Assembly: GCA_038496675.1 (NCBI GenBank)
Contig: CM076660.1
Coordinates: 9,916,816-9,980,815 of the forward strand
Direction of reading: 5' to 3'
DNA from: Rachycentron canadum
Lineage: Eukaryota > Chordata > Actinopteri > Carangiformes > Rachycentridae
DNA: 64,000 bases
Numbering within the stretch: the first letter of the stretch is position 1; every line of letters starts with the position of its first letter. Made by a program: the position numbers and the translations under genes. The notes under the pieces are model-generated. The model saw only the letters and a list, made by a program, of their open reading frames with translations, was not told the DNA's origin and ran no database searches. Of this stretch, positions 47,663 through 59,500 are shown piece after piece.

Positions 47663-50600
47663 CCCCCCCGAATACAAAAGCCGGTGCTTCTTAATGTGTG
47701 TGGCCTTCTGCGGAGGCACCCCGGGGTGGTTACTTTGCGCCAGCACAAATGAGACAGGATCGTATCAGCACCGCGGGAGACAAGCAGCTCTCAGGCAGAG
47801 GGTCTCAAACTGAGAGACTGCTGAGTCAAGGGAGCTACAAAGGAGAAACAGGAGTCAAAGCCATCACTCAGTAAACACGAGGGCAATTATGTAACGACCA
47901 CATATCAGCATGTTTCACGAGTCTGTAACTGTGCTGCCTATCTACACACAGTAAGTAAGTTACAGATAGTTTTACAGCCTGTGAGCCTTATTTTCCAGTC
48001 AAGTATAACAATGTCCCATTAGTGATAATTCATGGCCTTTTTTAACTGTCAAAATCCCACTCAGACTTGTTGATATGATTTAAAGTGGAGAGAAAAATGG
48101 CAGTTCAGTCCCATGTCAGTTTGCCTGGAACAACACACAGGATGGTTGGATGGTTTTGGTTTAACTGAGGAGGTGGAGGGCTTGGTGGAATTTCTTCATC
48201 AGGTGGATTAGAAATACCATGTGGCTGCATCCAGAGATCCCGGTGACTTGCCAAATGTGTGTGTGTGTGTGTGTGTGAGACTGAGAGAGCGAGAGAAAGG
48301 ACAGAAAGCACACAGTCCACAGAGATGAGGAAAAGTCTCAAGGTCAGTCACACTGTCGGCTACAGTGAAGTCAAACAGGGCCTGTGCTCAAGTCTCATCT
48401 AACAGGTTGTCATCACTGGTTTTCAAGCAGAGAGCTGCTTCGCGGGGCACCGCAGTCACGCCAGCATCCAGTGCTTTTCCTGCCTATCCCCTGTGGAACA
48501 AAAGCAAACTCATGCATGGCAACCCGACTTAAACTCTTAAATCTCTGACCCTGAAGATGAAAAACTTGTATGTTTCCAAGCAAGAAGAGAACATCTAACT
48601 AAACTCTTTTGAACACCACTTATAGTTTGCAAATATATGTTAGCATGAGGGGAATTATTGTGAGACATGAATACTAGATCATGCAGCTTACAATACTGAA
48701 AATGAGAAAGGAGAATTTGGTTTTGTCATCTTATTTCAGAGAAACTGACCCATGCAAAATGCATAGCACAGAAAACAAAAAGAACGATCACTAAACTGAT
48801 TTTTTTTTTTTGATGGGCCCAGTAAAATATGATAAGTTGCTGTATTTCCACACATTCTTCGTTGAATACCACTGTCGCAGTTCCTGTGGCTCTGTTGGCA
48901 TCTTCTGCACTAACTTGTTGGGCCAGCAGAAATTTCCACTCACATGGATGTGATTAAAGCATCAAGGCTTGTAGAGATGCCAGGAGCCCACTAAAAGTTC
49001 CTGCCTCTGTAATTCTTTTTTAAATTACTGAGTCTCAGTGTTTTCTGGGGTGTCTGTCTCTTCAGCTCTCTAATATGTTACTTGTGTTTAGACAGTAAAT
49101 AATGCTGGGAGGAGGAGAACAAAACAAAAGTGACAACATTTTTTAGATTTTCTCCCAACAGCTTAGTGTTTCTGCTGGCCGCACACTGACACCGAGCAGT
49201 TGACTTGACAAGAATTCAATGTTATGTGAAAGAACAAGGACAGTGCTCAGAGGCTCATGCAGAGTATGTTTGTATTGCACTGTACCCTGTTTTACTGTGG
49301 TCGGGACAGAGCAGACTGACTGGGAGGCAGTGGAGCCATCAGCTCTCACTGTCTGGCTTTCAATGTCGGTGATGTCATGATAGCTGCAAACCATAATAAC
49401 AAAACAGCCACTGAGTTGTTTATCGCATTTTGGCGTAAGAAAATTTGCAGTGTCACTGTCAAAGTAAGTGATTATAAGGAAAGAAAGTAGATGATGACTT
49501 GGTTGGTATTTTCCTGCAAATGAATTAAATATAGAACCAATGACATAAAGCTTTTTGGCACTTGGTCAAGAAGATCCCGAACAGGATATTGCTCTGTCTT
49601 AATGAGGCTTTTAAAGCAATGACAGCAGTAATCCTGGAACAAAACACTAGACTATCTACCACCGTTGTATAAAAAATGGATGTAAGGTAGGCTGGCTAGT
49701 AAGATGAATACCACCCCATGAGACAATAGCTCCCATTTTGCCACTGGCTTAAGTTCATGTTCATTCAGGCATGATGGAATAACGGCAGATAGGAGTGAGT
49801 TTGGCTAATTCAAGCCCAGTGGTCTTCATGGATTTGGCACAAAAGGCCTTGCGGCAAGTGGGACCTTTAAAGAAGTGGGTAAGTGGGCCACTCTTCCACA
49901 GGCAAGTCAATTGGAGTTCATTTGAACAGGAAACCATAATGCACAAGGTCTGACAAGCACAAATGATTTCTGCATTGACTCACCTTTATTCGACACAAAA
50001 AAATAAGTACTGGTCTCAAGTTCATCCCAACCCTGGATCACTACTTCTGTTACTCTGTTTTTTTTTTATCTGAAACAAAATGTTTCAGTTTTTTCCTTTT
50101 CCTTTTTTTTTAAAAGCATGACAGCCTTTAATGTGTTTAGTGTGACAGCATACCAGTTTACCACTTCCACCAGTCTCCCCTCGCACCTACAGTATATTTG
50201 TTTTGGAGCTTCTGGTTGGCTCATCTTCATTTACATTTTTCTGGTGTCTGCAATGACTCTTTTTAAAAATGTATATTTTCAGAGTGTGAGAAACACGGAG
50301 TTTAAACTTTTGGCTATATTAAGGTTCATGATGTGGACAAATAAAGACATACTGTGGTCAAAGCAGGAGAGGAGAAAAGAGAAAACTCACCTCAGCTGCT
50401 TTTTACTGTACCTCACAATGGCTGAGGCAGATTCCTATTAATTTAGATTAAAATTACCTTTAAATGACTTTGAGATATTTGTGCATAGCAGGGAAGCAAT
50501 TTATTCTAACTGTTATTAAATATTAGATAAGGGCAAACAAGGGGTTTACCATTCTCACAGGTTTAATAGGAGTGTGAGTCATGTTGCTACAGAGCTGACC

Positions 50601-51291
50601 AGAACAGACTGGGCAGCTGCTTCCGCCTGAGATGGTTTGGCTGCTGACCAGCTGCTGCTGAAATAAGGTTAAAGAGCCTCTGAGGATGTACTGTGTACGC
50701 TACTCTGAGGATTTTAGTTGTGCTATCTCTTACAGTTAGGCAGACTCTTTAACACACTGGCGCAGAGGTTTACATGTTATCCAGGATGACTCATGATTAA
50801 AATATGACATTTAAAACCATTCACCCTTCTCTCAAATAGTCCAAGTAGGTTTTAGCTCTAGGCCTGTGCTGGAAAAACACCTACAGTTGATTTTCTGCAG
50901 AAGAAGCTGTTTCCATTAGCTAACAACAAATATGCCATAAAGGATTATGTGCTCAGACACAGAAATATGCAGATAGTAATGCAGATTGCAGGAAAAATGC
51001 TTTTTTTTTTTTTTTTTAATTTAAAACTTCATTTTAATTTAAATTAGTGTTGGAAGGTAGTGATTCAGTCAGTGCACAGTCTAACCTCGGAGAGTGACCT
51101 TTGTGTGGATTTGTGAAAAGAGGACAGATAGAAGATAGCTTTTCTGACAGACATCCTTTGGCAGGACTCATCTACTGCACAAAATTTGGCTCGACCTCTG
51201 TTCTTGTCTGGCTTGGCAAGGACAGTCATGACCAAAGTGAAAAGACAGACTGTTATCCTGGACTGACTCTGCTCTGTGTCCCGCAGAGCTT

Positions 51292-51338
<47 letters not shown>

Positions 51339-51339
51339 A
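51292..51339. repeat. (GAAA)n microsatellite
   Basis: About twelve GAAA units, uninterrupted. They generate artefactual Lys/Glu-rich or Ser/Phe-rich frames. Confidence 0.97.
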
Positions 51340-53490
51340 GGGCTCATAATGTGGAAAAGCCCAATCTTTAACAAGCTTGTGAGACAACCGAAGCGTTGAC
51401 TGCTTCAGTGTAGTAAGGAAGGTTTTATGAGTCTCATAATGTACCACAAGTCTTCACTCTGTGTCATAAGAGAGCACCTGTATGCTGTTGATACGGTTGA
51501 TGAAAAGCTTAAAGATATCACACAAATATAGTGATATTTGCCTTGACAAATACTGTTGGCCTTGAACAGCGAGGGGCAGTGGCTACAACACCTCTGGTGT
51601 TTCTGTCCATTGATTATGAATGAAGCATGTGCAGAGCACATCAGATGGAAGAATAACCAATACCAGCCACAGTTCAAATCCCATTTCCCTCTTCCTGACC
51701 TGAACCAAGCAGAGTGATGACATACATGACGCTAACAGGATTCAATAAATAAAGTGCAACACAAACAATATAGTTGTGCATATTAAATTAAATTCTGATA
51801 ATGGGCACCACAGAAATAAGAGGTTATAGTAAAAAATTAAAAGCTTGTAAGGTCATTTTTGATGACCAAACAAACTCATCTGTTTAGTAGTTGTTCTGGA
51901 GCGTTCGACCTTATCAGCGGATGATGCTGCCCTGTTATTGTGGATTTGGTGAAAGCTTTTATTTACATATTTCTGTACACTTTCAAAAAAAAAAAAAAAA
52001 ATGAAAGCTGGCAGCAACAGTTCAATTGACCTAGTGGTGAGATTTATTTTTTTCAGCTGCTGTTTCCAAGGTCATAGATACACTGTCAGTTTTTTTTTAC
52101 ATTTCAACAAAATAAAAACAGATGAAGATTGTGCAATAGGTTCAAAAGCTCCAGAACAGCTACTAAATAGAACTTGTGGGATTAAAATTGACAGGAAAAA
52201 AATGTAATACACTGAGACACTTGGATAACAAAGAGGACACAAATAATAACCCTGTTGTTACCTTTTAAACCAAATGCTAAAATCTTTTTCTCCCTATTCC
52301 TCTCAAAATGGAAATTCTTTAAGAGGTGTACAACTGAAAAAAATAAATCATCTAAAATGTCTTTTAACAGATATAATTTAACTTGAAAAGCAGAAAAGAC
52401 TGGAATGCATTGACATGGAGAATTTAAAGTTCAGTGAGCTGAATGGAGTCAGGATGTTGAAAGTTTATAAGAAATGTAAGAAAGAAAAAATATAAGGAGT
52501 GTTTAAAATGCTCACCTTTAACACAAAAACCTTCACCAAGCATACCTGTAGAAAAGATGTGGAAAGAAGACAATTTAACCTCTGAGGTCAAAGGCCATGA
52601 TTTTTTTTTTTTTTTTTATTATTATTTTTTACAGCATTGCTCCTTTTTTCTGATTATTTAATAATCTAAACGAAAGTAGGAGGAGGGGTTAAATTCTGAC
52701 TGGAAGACAGACGGTAAAGATCCTCTGTGAGATAAAAACAAAAACAATATATACATAACATTACATGATAATAACAACCGCCTGAAAAAATAACTTAAAA
52801 AGGAACATACAAGCGGAAAAAAGGGGAAAGTGCATTTAAGGCAACTGCTAGTTAGCTGAGTTTGCACAGAAATAGTCTCAGTCATTCCCCTTGGTGAGTT
52901 GAAGTGAGTGGTAGTTACTGTCAGCTCTGTAATGAGACGCCACAGAGAGGCTACTCTAGATGTGTGAATGGAGCCAGTGGGGCAGTGTGATGGCAGATAC
53001 ACTAGCATGGGTACGTGGGGAACAAGCGCAGTCAGCTTGTAAATATTGCAGGGACTGGGCAGAGTGAGCTCAACAGGAGAGAAGTGGAGCAGGTGTCGTG
53101 TTGCATTCACTTTCTCCTGTTTCATTTTGGTGGAAGTGGATTCCTCAATGGCCAGTTGTGTATATTAAAAGATAACTGTTAGTATCAAAGACATTTTGGT
53201 TAGTAAAAAAGAGGGGTAGAGAGAGAACCTGCAATATTCTTCAGACAGAAATATGGTTGACGTTCTAATGTTTTTTTCTCTGTATTTTTAGTTCTATGAA
53301 TTGATTCAACTGATCAATTAATTTTTTTTTTTTATGGACCAGAAAGTACTGATGGCATAACTGTTTAAACTGACTAATCATCCAACCAGGGGAGATAAAG
53401 ATACTTTGCAGGGTAGTCTGACAATATTTACAAGTTTCTTAAAGATCATGTAACTTTAAAGGGGAAATTGAAAGCCACTCAGGTGAAACC

Positions 53491-53505
53491 AGCACCCCCT
53501 GCTGG
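53491..53505 (-). promoter_or_regulatory. CTCF-like motif
   Basis: The minus strand reads CCAGCAGGGGGTGCT, 14 of 15 positions of CCASYAGRKGGCRSY. It lies in intergenic DNA between dpysl3 and jakmip2. Confidence 0.4.
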
Positions 53506-54624
53506 TCAACCAGAGCAACACATTTTAAACAGTAGAACAATGAACCCAGGGTGCTGTATGATAGAGGGAGGAAAAGGGAACGGGGAGGCAAATATTCCAT
53601 TATTCCACATTCATATTCCAACGAATTTTCAGATATAATTTTCAAGGAAGTAAAATGAATTTTCGCAGCCATCACCACAATGAAACAGAGCAATTAATAC
53701 TCCTTTAAAGTCATTTATAAACTGCCAAGTACATCAACTGTTCAAGCTGCTTCAGAGAGTAAAAGAAACGTGAAACTATTCACAGAAATAAAAAGGGGAG
53801 AGACTACATGAAATAATTCAGACTCATGTACATTATAACAAATGTATATATTACAGTACGGAATAGTGATGTTTTTTCAGTGGAAATCTTGGGACACAGT
53901 ATCTGAGTTGTGGGAGCTGTAAAAAAGAAAGGAGAAAAACATAAAGATAACCAGAGAGTAAAGCTCTTACAGTCTGCTGGCTTTTGAGAAAAATTAAGAT
54001 GCGGTTTGACAATCCGTAGGTTTTTCTGTGGAGATCCAGGCTGAGTGGAGCTGGATCAGAGAGTGTCATTTCCCCTGTAATCTTTTCTTTCTCTTTTTAT
54101 CTCTCTTCACTCAAGAGAGTGTTATATGTGTCCGGAGAGGACGCGTCAACCTGAGTGTCCTGTATCCCCCCCTTCAGTGTCTGTACACACCAGTCTCTGC
54201 AGTGCAGGTCTGTCTTTTTCCAGGTATAAATTCTGGAGAGTCCAGGCAGTCTGTGTAAGCACCATCCTGGGAACAGTACAGACAGGCCAGCTGGTGAGAC
54301 ACCACGTCCCGAGTGTTCCTTATTATAATCTGACCTGAGACCAGCACTGTTCAAACGGCCTCTGCACTCAAGGGCCCTGAGTTGGCTCGCTTCTATTCAC
54401 CGAGAGGTTGCATTTGTGTGGAACATCCTTTCAGGTTTGGAAAGTAAAGGAATGAAGAGAAAAAAGAAGAGAAGCTGTGATTTGGTGGTTTGTTTGCCCC
54501 GTTGTCAATGAGTTTTCTGTCTGTTTATATTCCCACTGTGGCTAAATGGTGGTGTATGACATATTATTACCCTGCATGGCAGAGAGAACATTTCCCAGGC
54601 TTTGGTTTGGATTTGTCAAAGCAT

Positions 54625-54740
54625 GTGTGTGCGTATGTGTGTGTGTTTGTGTGTGTGTATGTGTTTGCATCTGCATGCTTCTGTATATGCATGCGTGTCC
54701 ATAAACTGTATGTGTATGGGTATATGTGTGTGTGTCTCCA
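54625..54740. repeat. GT-rich imperfect microsatellite
   Basis: Imperfect GT/GTAT repeat in the intergenic region. It produces artefactual frames on both strands. Confidence 0.85.
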
Positions 54741-56533
54741 TTTATAGTAAGTCTCTCTAACTGTGTGTCATTCTTGTTTGGAGAGATGTTTAATGTCCAA
54801 CACCGCTTTAAAAAATATAATCCTGGGCAGCATCCTGAGAACCCCATCCCAATTAAAAAAAAAAAAAAAAAAGATAAAATCTGAAGTGTGAACATCCAAC
54901 ATCCACGACACATCCACCTTACACCAACGGCAGTCACTGATGTTATGACACTAGCAGCCACTGCTACACACACTGTTCCACGCTTGTCCAAAAAATAAAT
55001 AACACTGTAGTCACAAACAAGATCTCCAAGCTGACACACCACCTGAGAGACAGGGAAACAAAGAGAGAGAGGAGACTTAGAGCATTACAACAGTCAAAAG
55101 TACTGTGTGTCAAACATAACACAACAGCGTAATCTGCAGATTTTATTTTATTTTTAGACACCAGTGTTTATTGTATTCTTTTGTCAGCAGCTGAGACTCT
55201 TTAGAATAACTGAAAATAACGTAAGCACATTGGCGCAGTCTACTGAATGACTAATCCAGACTGTTTTCATCCTCCTCAGTTTCATATTATATCTTCTTCT
55301 TTCAGCTTATTGTTTTGGTTTTACCTCCTGCAGCTTCACTGTTTTATCTTCCTGTTTCCAGCTGTATGCTACCAGCCCTGCACACACTCGTTGAACATGG
55401 CAGAGCATTTAGCAGCTAAGGTGGCAGATGTTTTGTTTTCTATCAAGAACCAAAACTGAGCAAAAAAAAGGTGAGTTGATGTCATGCCTCCAAACAAATG
55501 GTAACGATGCTCTACATCTGCTGGATGTGTTAATGGGTAATTGTTTGCCAACACGTTAATCACAACAGCTTTAGTTGGTTGATTTTGTTTGCATCCATGT
55601 GGCTGACAAACCTACGAATGCAGGATTCATTGTAATGGGTATGAGATGCAACTCAGGCTGTAAAAAGACACTGAAAAAAAAACAACTGAATTTTTCTGTG
55701 ACACCATTCACACACCGGGAAAGCTGTTGGCATAAATTAAAGAAAGCATGGGTTAAAAAAAAAAAAAACATGGGTTAAAATAAACATGAATCAAAACCTG
55801 AAATGTCACAAAAACAAATACACAAGATGAAGTAAGAGATGGTGATGATGATGGCATTGTTTGGTTTCTGAGATGTCAGCTACACATACCTTTCGATAAA
55901 ATAAAAAAAAGATATGTTCGTGTAACAGGGAAAAAAAAAACACATGGACATGAACAGAAATGCAGAAGAGGCAGAGAGTGCAGAGAGAAATAAGTAATGA
56001 TGGAGAATATTTCTAGGTCAAGACAAGGTGAAGCAAGTAAATATGTAAGAAGGGGAATAAACAGACCAGGGTCAAATCAGTTTTGCTTGTGAGAAGCACT
56101 GAGCCACCTAGTGGTCACAATGTGAGGACCAAAACAAGAGCATACTCTCAATATGACACACATCCACAGCTGTGATTGGCCACCTAGTTAATGTTGAAGG
56201 TAGGAAGAGTACAATCATGTACAGTTTGTACAGTACAGTGTATTACATGCAGCATCTACAATTCTAATAGGACACTATCTTTGCTTTTACTGATATACAG
56301 AATACAATCCAAATTAGATTAATAGTTTCTTAAAGTACTAATAAATTCCTTGCTGTTACTGTGAAGGCCAGTAGTCTGTATCAGGTCTGCTTCCCACAAA
56401 GCCAAAAACACTTGTGCAGTGCAGGCTCTGCTTTAATAGAAAGGTATTTGAGCAAGGTCCAGATGAAAGACGGTGGTGGTTTTCTACTCAAAGCCCACAG
56501 GACTCACCTCTGCTACAGGACACGCCAAAGACT

Positions 56534-56584
56534 TCAAGGCCAAAGGATAAAGGCAAGAGAAAAGAAGAGGAATAGAAACAAAAA
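56534..56584 (-). CDS. jakmip2: jakmip2 terminal exon (hydrophobic tail, stop)
   Basis: 51 nt. The acceptor is tctttctacag/TTTTTG; it encodes FLFLFLFFSLAFILWP then TGA (56534-56536). I recall an almost identical tail at the end of JAKMIP-family proteins. It is short for a transmembrane helix but is compatible with a C-terminal membrane anchor. Confidence 0.9.
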   Translation of the reverse strand, partial: FLFLFLFFSLAFILWP

Positions 56585-59500
56585 CTGTAGAAAGAAAGAC
56601 AGAAATGAAGAAGAGAGAAAGAAGGTAAGAGAATTAGAGGGACATGAAAGATATGTTAGCAACAGCAGAGACGGACACGAAGATTCACTGCAATGAGAAA
56701 CTGCAACTGTATCAATTGTGAATAATGAAATCATTTTTCTGAATATAATTATGTAAGGCTTCCATGGTATTTGTGCTGCGTTTACTGTTTCACATTTCTT
56801 ATAAACAGTCAATAAAAACAACCACTGAATTCAATTACAGCTTAGTATAGATTAGATAGTAATTTCACTGGCTTTTTGTTAAATCCTTTTCACTCTGACT
56901 GCCTCGATACAAAGATCTTTAGACTACAGAACATTTCTTTGTGAGTTTTATTGTCTTTTGTTATTTTTATTATATATTTTTTTTGTTTTTCACAGAAAGA
57001 CATCAAACATAGCCTACCTTTTCCTCAAGGTCCTTAATTTGCCTCCTCTGGATTTCTGTCTTGTCCTCAAGGTCACGAATTCTCTGCAAATATTCAGAGA
57101 GACAATGATGAGACACGTTCTTCTTTGCGGCGAAAAGCTCCATCTCTGGGTGCTGTTGACGTAGACGGACCTGGTGCGCCTGGTGCAGCAGCTCCATCCT
57201 CTCCTGGAGGATCTGGCAGTCGTACTCTCGACTCTTCCTCAGCATCTGCCTCCTCAGCTTCTCAACCGCCGTCCGCAGCTCGTCCCTCTGGAGCTCATCC
57301 AGTGGCTCGCCGTACTTTATCACCTGGAGGCAAGAGACAGGCGTCAGAAACACATGGTGATGGAGCAAAAAAAAAATCTTGTACATTCTGACTTACTCTA
57401 CGTTACACACTTATATCAGCAGAGGCTTCATCAGTTTACTAGAAACTTGTGTTTTTAATCTGCATTAATAATTTCCAATTCTTTCATAATAATTTTCAAG
57501 AAACCATGTGAATGGGTCATGTTGCTTCAATGTAGACAGAGCTAATGATCCAGAGTAATGGAATTTGCATGATCATGAGACTGCATGTCAAAAGCAAATT
57601 AATCACCATTTTTGATGACGCATTTCTTGACATTTTCTAAATGGGTGTGTTCACTTGAAAAAACTTAGTCGTCCAGTATTTCAAATTGCATAAATGCAAC
57701 CATACTGGTTTGTAAGAGGTTGAAACAAAAGTAAATACAAAGAATCTCTTGTTTTTGTTTTTTTTTAACAATATGGCTGAAATATGTTGTGATTTAACCG
57801 AACCTTGTCCTGCTGCAGGGCGTTGTATAACGTTGCTTCCAACTCCTGGATTTGCTGTTCAGAGAAAGAAGGGGCAATTATTACTATTAATGTCTTACAT
57901 ACACACATAGAAATAACCTGCTAGTAAGGAAAATGCATTTACTCAGATGTCTAAACCCAACCCTCACTCTTAACCTTGTCGTAATTCAAACTAGAACTCA
58001 ATGTTCAACCTTATGGGCCAGATACTGGTTCCCAGGTGGGACAAAATGTTGTGTACCCACAGAATTGCTGCATAACATTATGTTTTGGCCACATAATGTA
58101 ACGTATACATAGCACACAAACATAGTGATATGCAAACCTACCATGTAGGCCTGGTCCAGGGCCTGTTTTCTGTAGTCCAGCTCTTCTTCTAGATATCCTT
58201 TCTGTTTACAGAACATCTCCTGTAAAAAATACATGTCCTTTGAAATCAAATGAAGGCTAATGTGCTTTCTTTACTCCTGATACACAAATATTGGCTGAAG
58301 AGAAGATGAACTGTGAAAGTACACATTATATACAAGGAAATATTAGCTAAATATGCTTAATACGTGTTACTGGCAGCTTCAACCAGGTTATAAAGAAAAT
58401 ACATTTTCCTGTTGTCACTCACCATCTCAATCTCCAGGTCCACCATCTTCTGGTGCAGTGCTGCCTCCGTCCCCTCAATCTGTTGAATCCACTGGAGGGC
58501 AACAAACAGCAGGACACCAGTCAGTGCAGAACAGACTATTCAGTGTGTTGATATTTTTTTATGTAATCTGACTTTTTATTTGAAACTTACCTTTTCTGCA
58601 AGTGACAGAACGGTGCTAGCCTGAATGATGGCCACCTGCTCTTCATTTCTTAAGTTCTATACAAAAAGGGGGGTGTATTATTAGTATTAAAACTTCAATA
58701 GTGTGTTGCTATAAGGTGATACTATATGTACTATATTTCTATAAATTACCCCATTGTCTCCCAGGATATCTAGAAGTTTAATGAGATCTGGTATGCACAC
58801 ATCCTGCGAGGAAAACAAATTAAAAGTCAGGAGCAGGCAAGTAAAAGGTAATTTACAAAAACTTCTATCTGTTTATTAAACCTGCTCTACTTAATAATCA
58901 GTTACTATGATTATGCATAAAACTTTTTATAGCTGCGTACCTTCACCCCCTCCTTCATACAGTAGATCTGCAGAGCACTGACACCCTCAGAAAAGGGATG
59001 CATCCTCAGGTGGTTGAATGGAGGGGATCTCCTCTCACGCTCCTACAACAACAGAAATGTTATTATACTAACTCACTCAAACCCTCATCAAGACTCCCCT
59101 GACTCTGTGTCAGACCTGGGTAGCAGTCTTTTAAGGTGTATTATTTTACAATATAATAAAACTGCTTCAATTTTTTGTTTATGTTCCTGTAGGTGGTGCT
59201 CTTTGCTTTTTGCAGCCATTAAAAAATGTTGACTAGCCATATTTCACCCTGTCACTGCTGTATGCTGTTGTAAGCATCACTCTGATCTGGTATCAGTTGA
59301 TTTCAACACTGCACTGTGCATGTTTGAGAGGTCTCTCCTCCTCTGTGCTCACAAGGTGGCCCTTAAGCCCACCCTGTATTATGATTGTTCACTGACACTT
59401 GTGGAGCGTTTGTCAGAGCAACAGTTCGCACATCAAAGTCAAAGCACAAAAGTCAAGTAAACAATTCATGCAAAAAGCGACAATACAATATTATCTGCTC

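Larger units (their letters stand above)
47158..47760 (-). promoter_or_regulatory. dpysl3: dpysl3 long-form 5'UTR and promoter region (inferred)
   Basis: Region upstream of the long-form ATG. It includes a GT/GA/GT microsatellite at 47229-47286 and the assembly gap at 47595-47662. No TATA box was recognised. Limits are arbitrary. Confidence 0.35.
47761..56533. other. dpysl3-jakmip2 intergenic DNA including jakmip2 3'UTR
   Basis: 8.8 kb with no coding exon I can support. The part nearest 56533 must be jakmip2 3'UTR, extent unknown. Contents: a TG run at 48256-48277, (GAAA)n at 51292-51339, a minus-strand CTCF-like motif at 53491-53505, a weak candidate alternative terminal exon at 53851-53916, and a GT-rich tract at 54625-54740. 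Confidence 0.6.

Noticed and set aside
47353..47752. Several open frames crossing the N gap on both strands
   Set aside because: They are open only because undetermined bases contain no stop codons.
51101..51447. Lys/Arg/Glu-rich and Ser/Phe-rich frames
   Set aside because: Translations of the (GAAA)n microsatellite.
52658..53125. 155-codon minus-strand open frame between dpysl3 and jakmip2
   Set aside because: No recognisable domain, no supporting splice signals; could be jakmip2 3'UTR.
54542..55042. 166-codon minus-strand open frame
   Set aside because: Much of it is translated GT/CA microsatellite and poly-A; low complexity.
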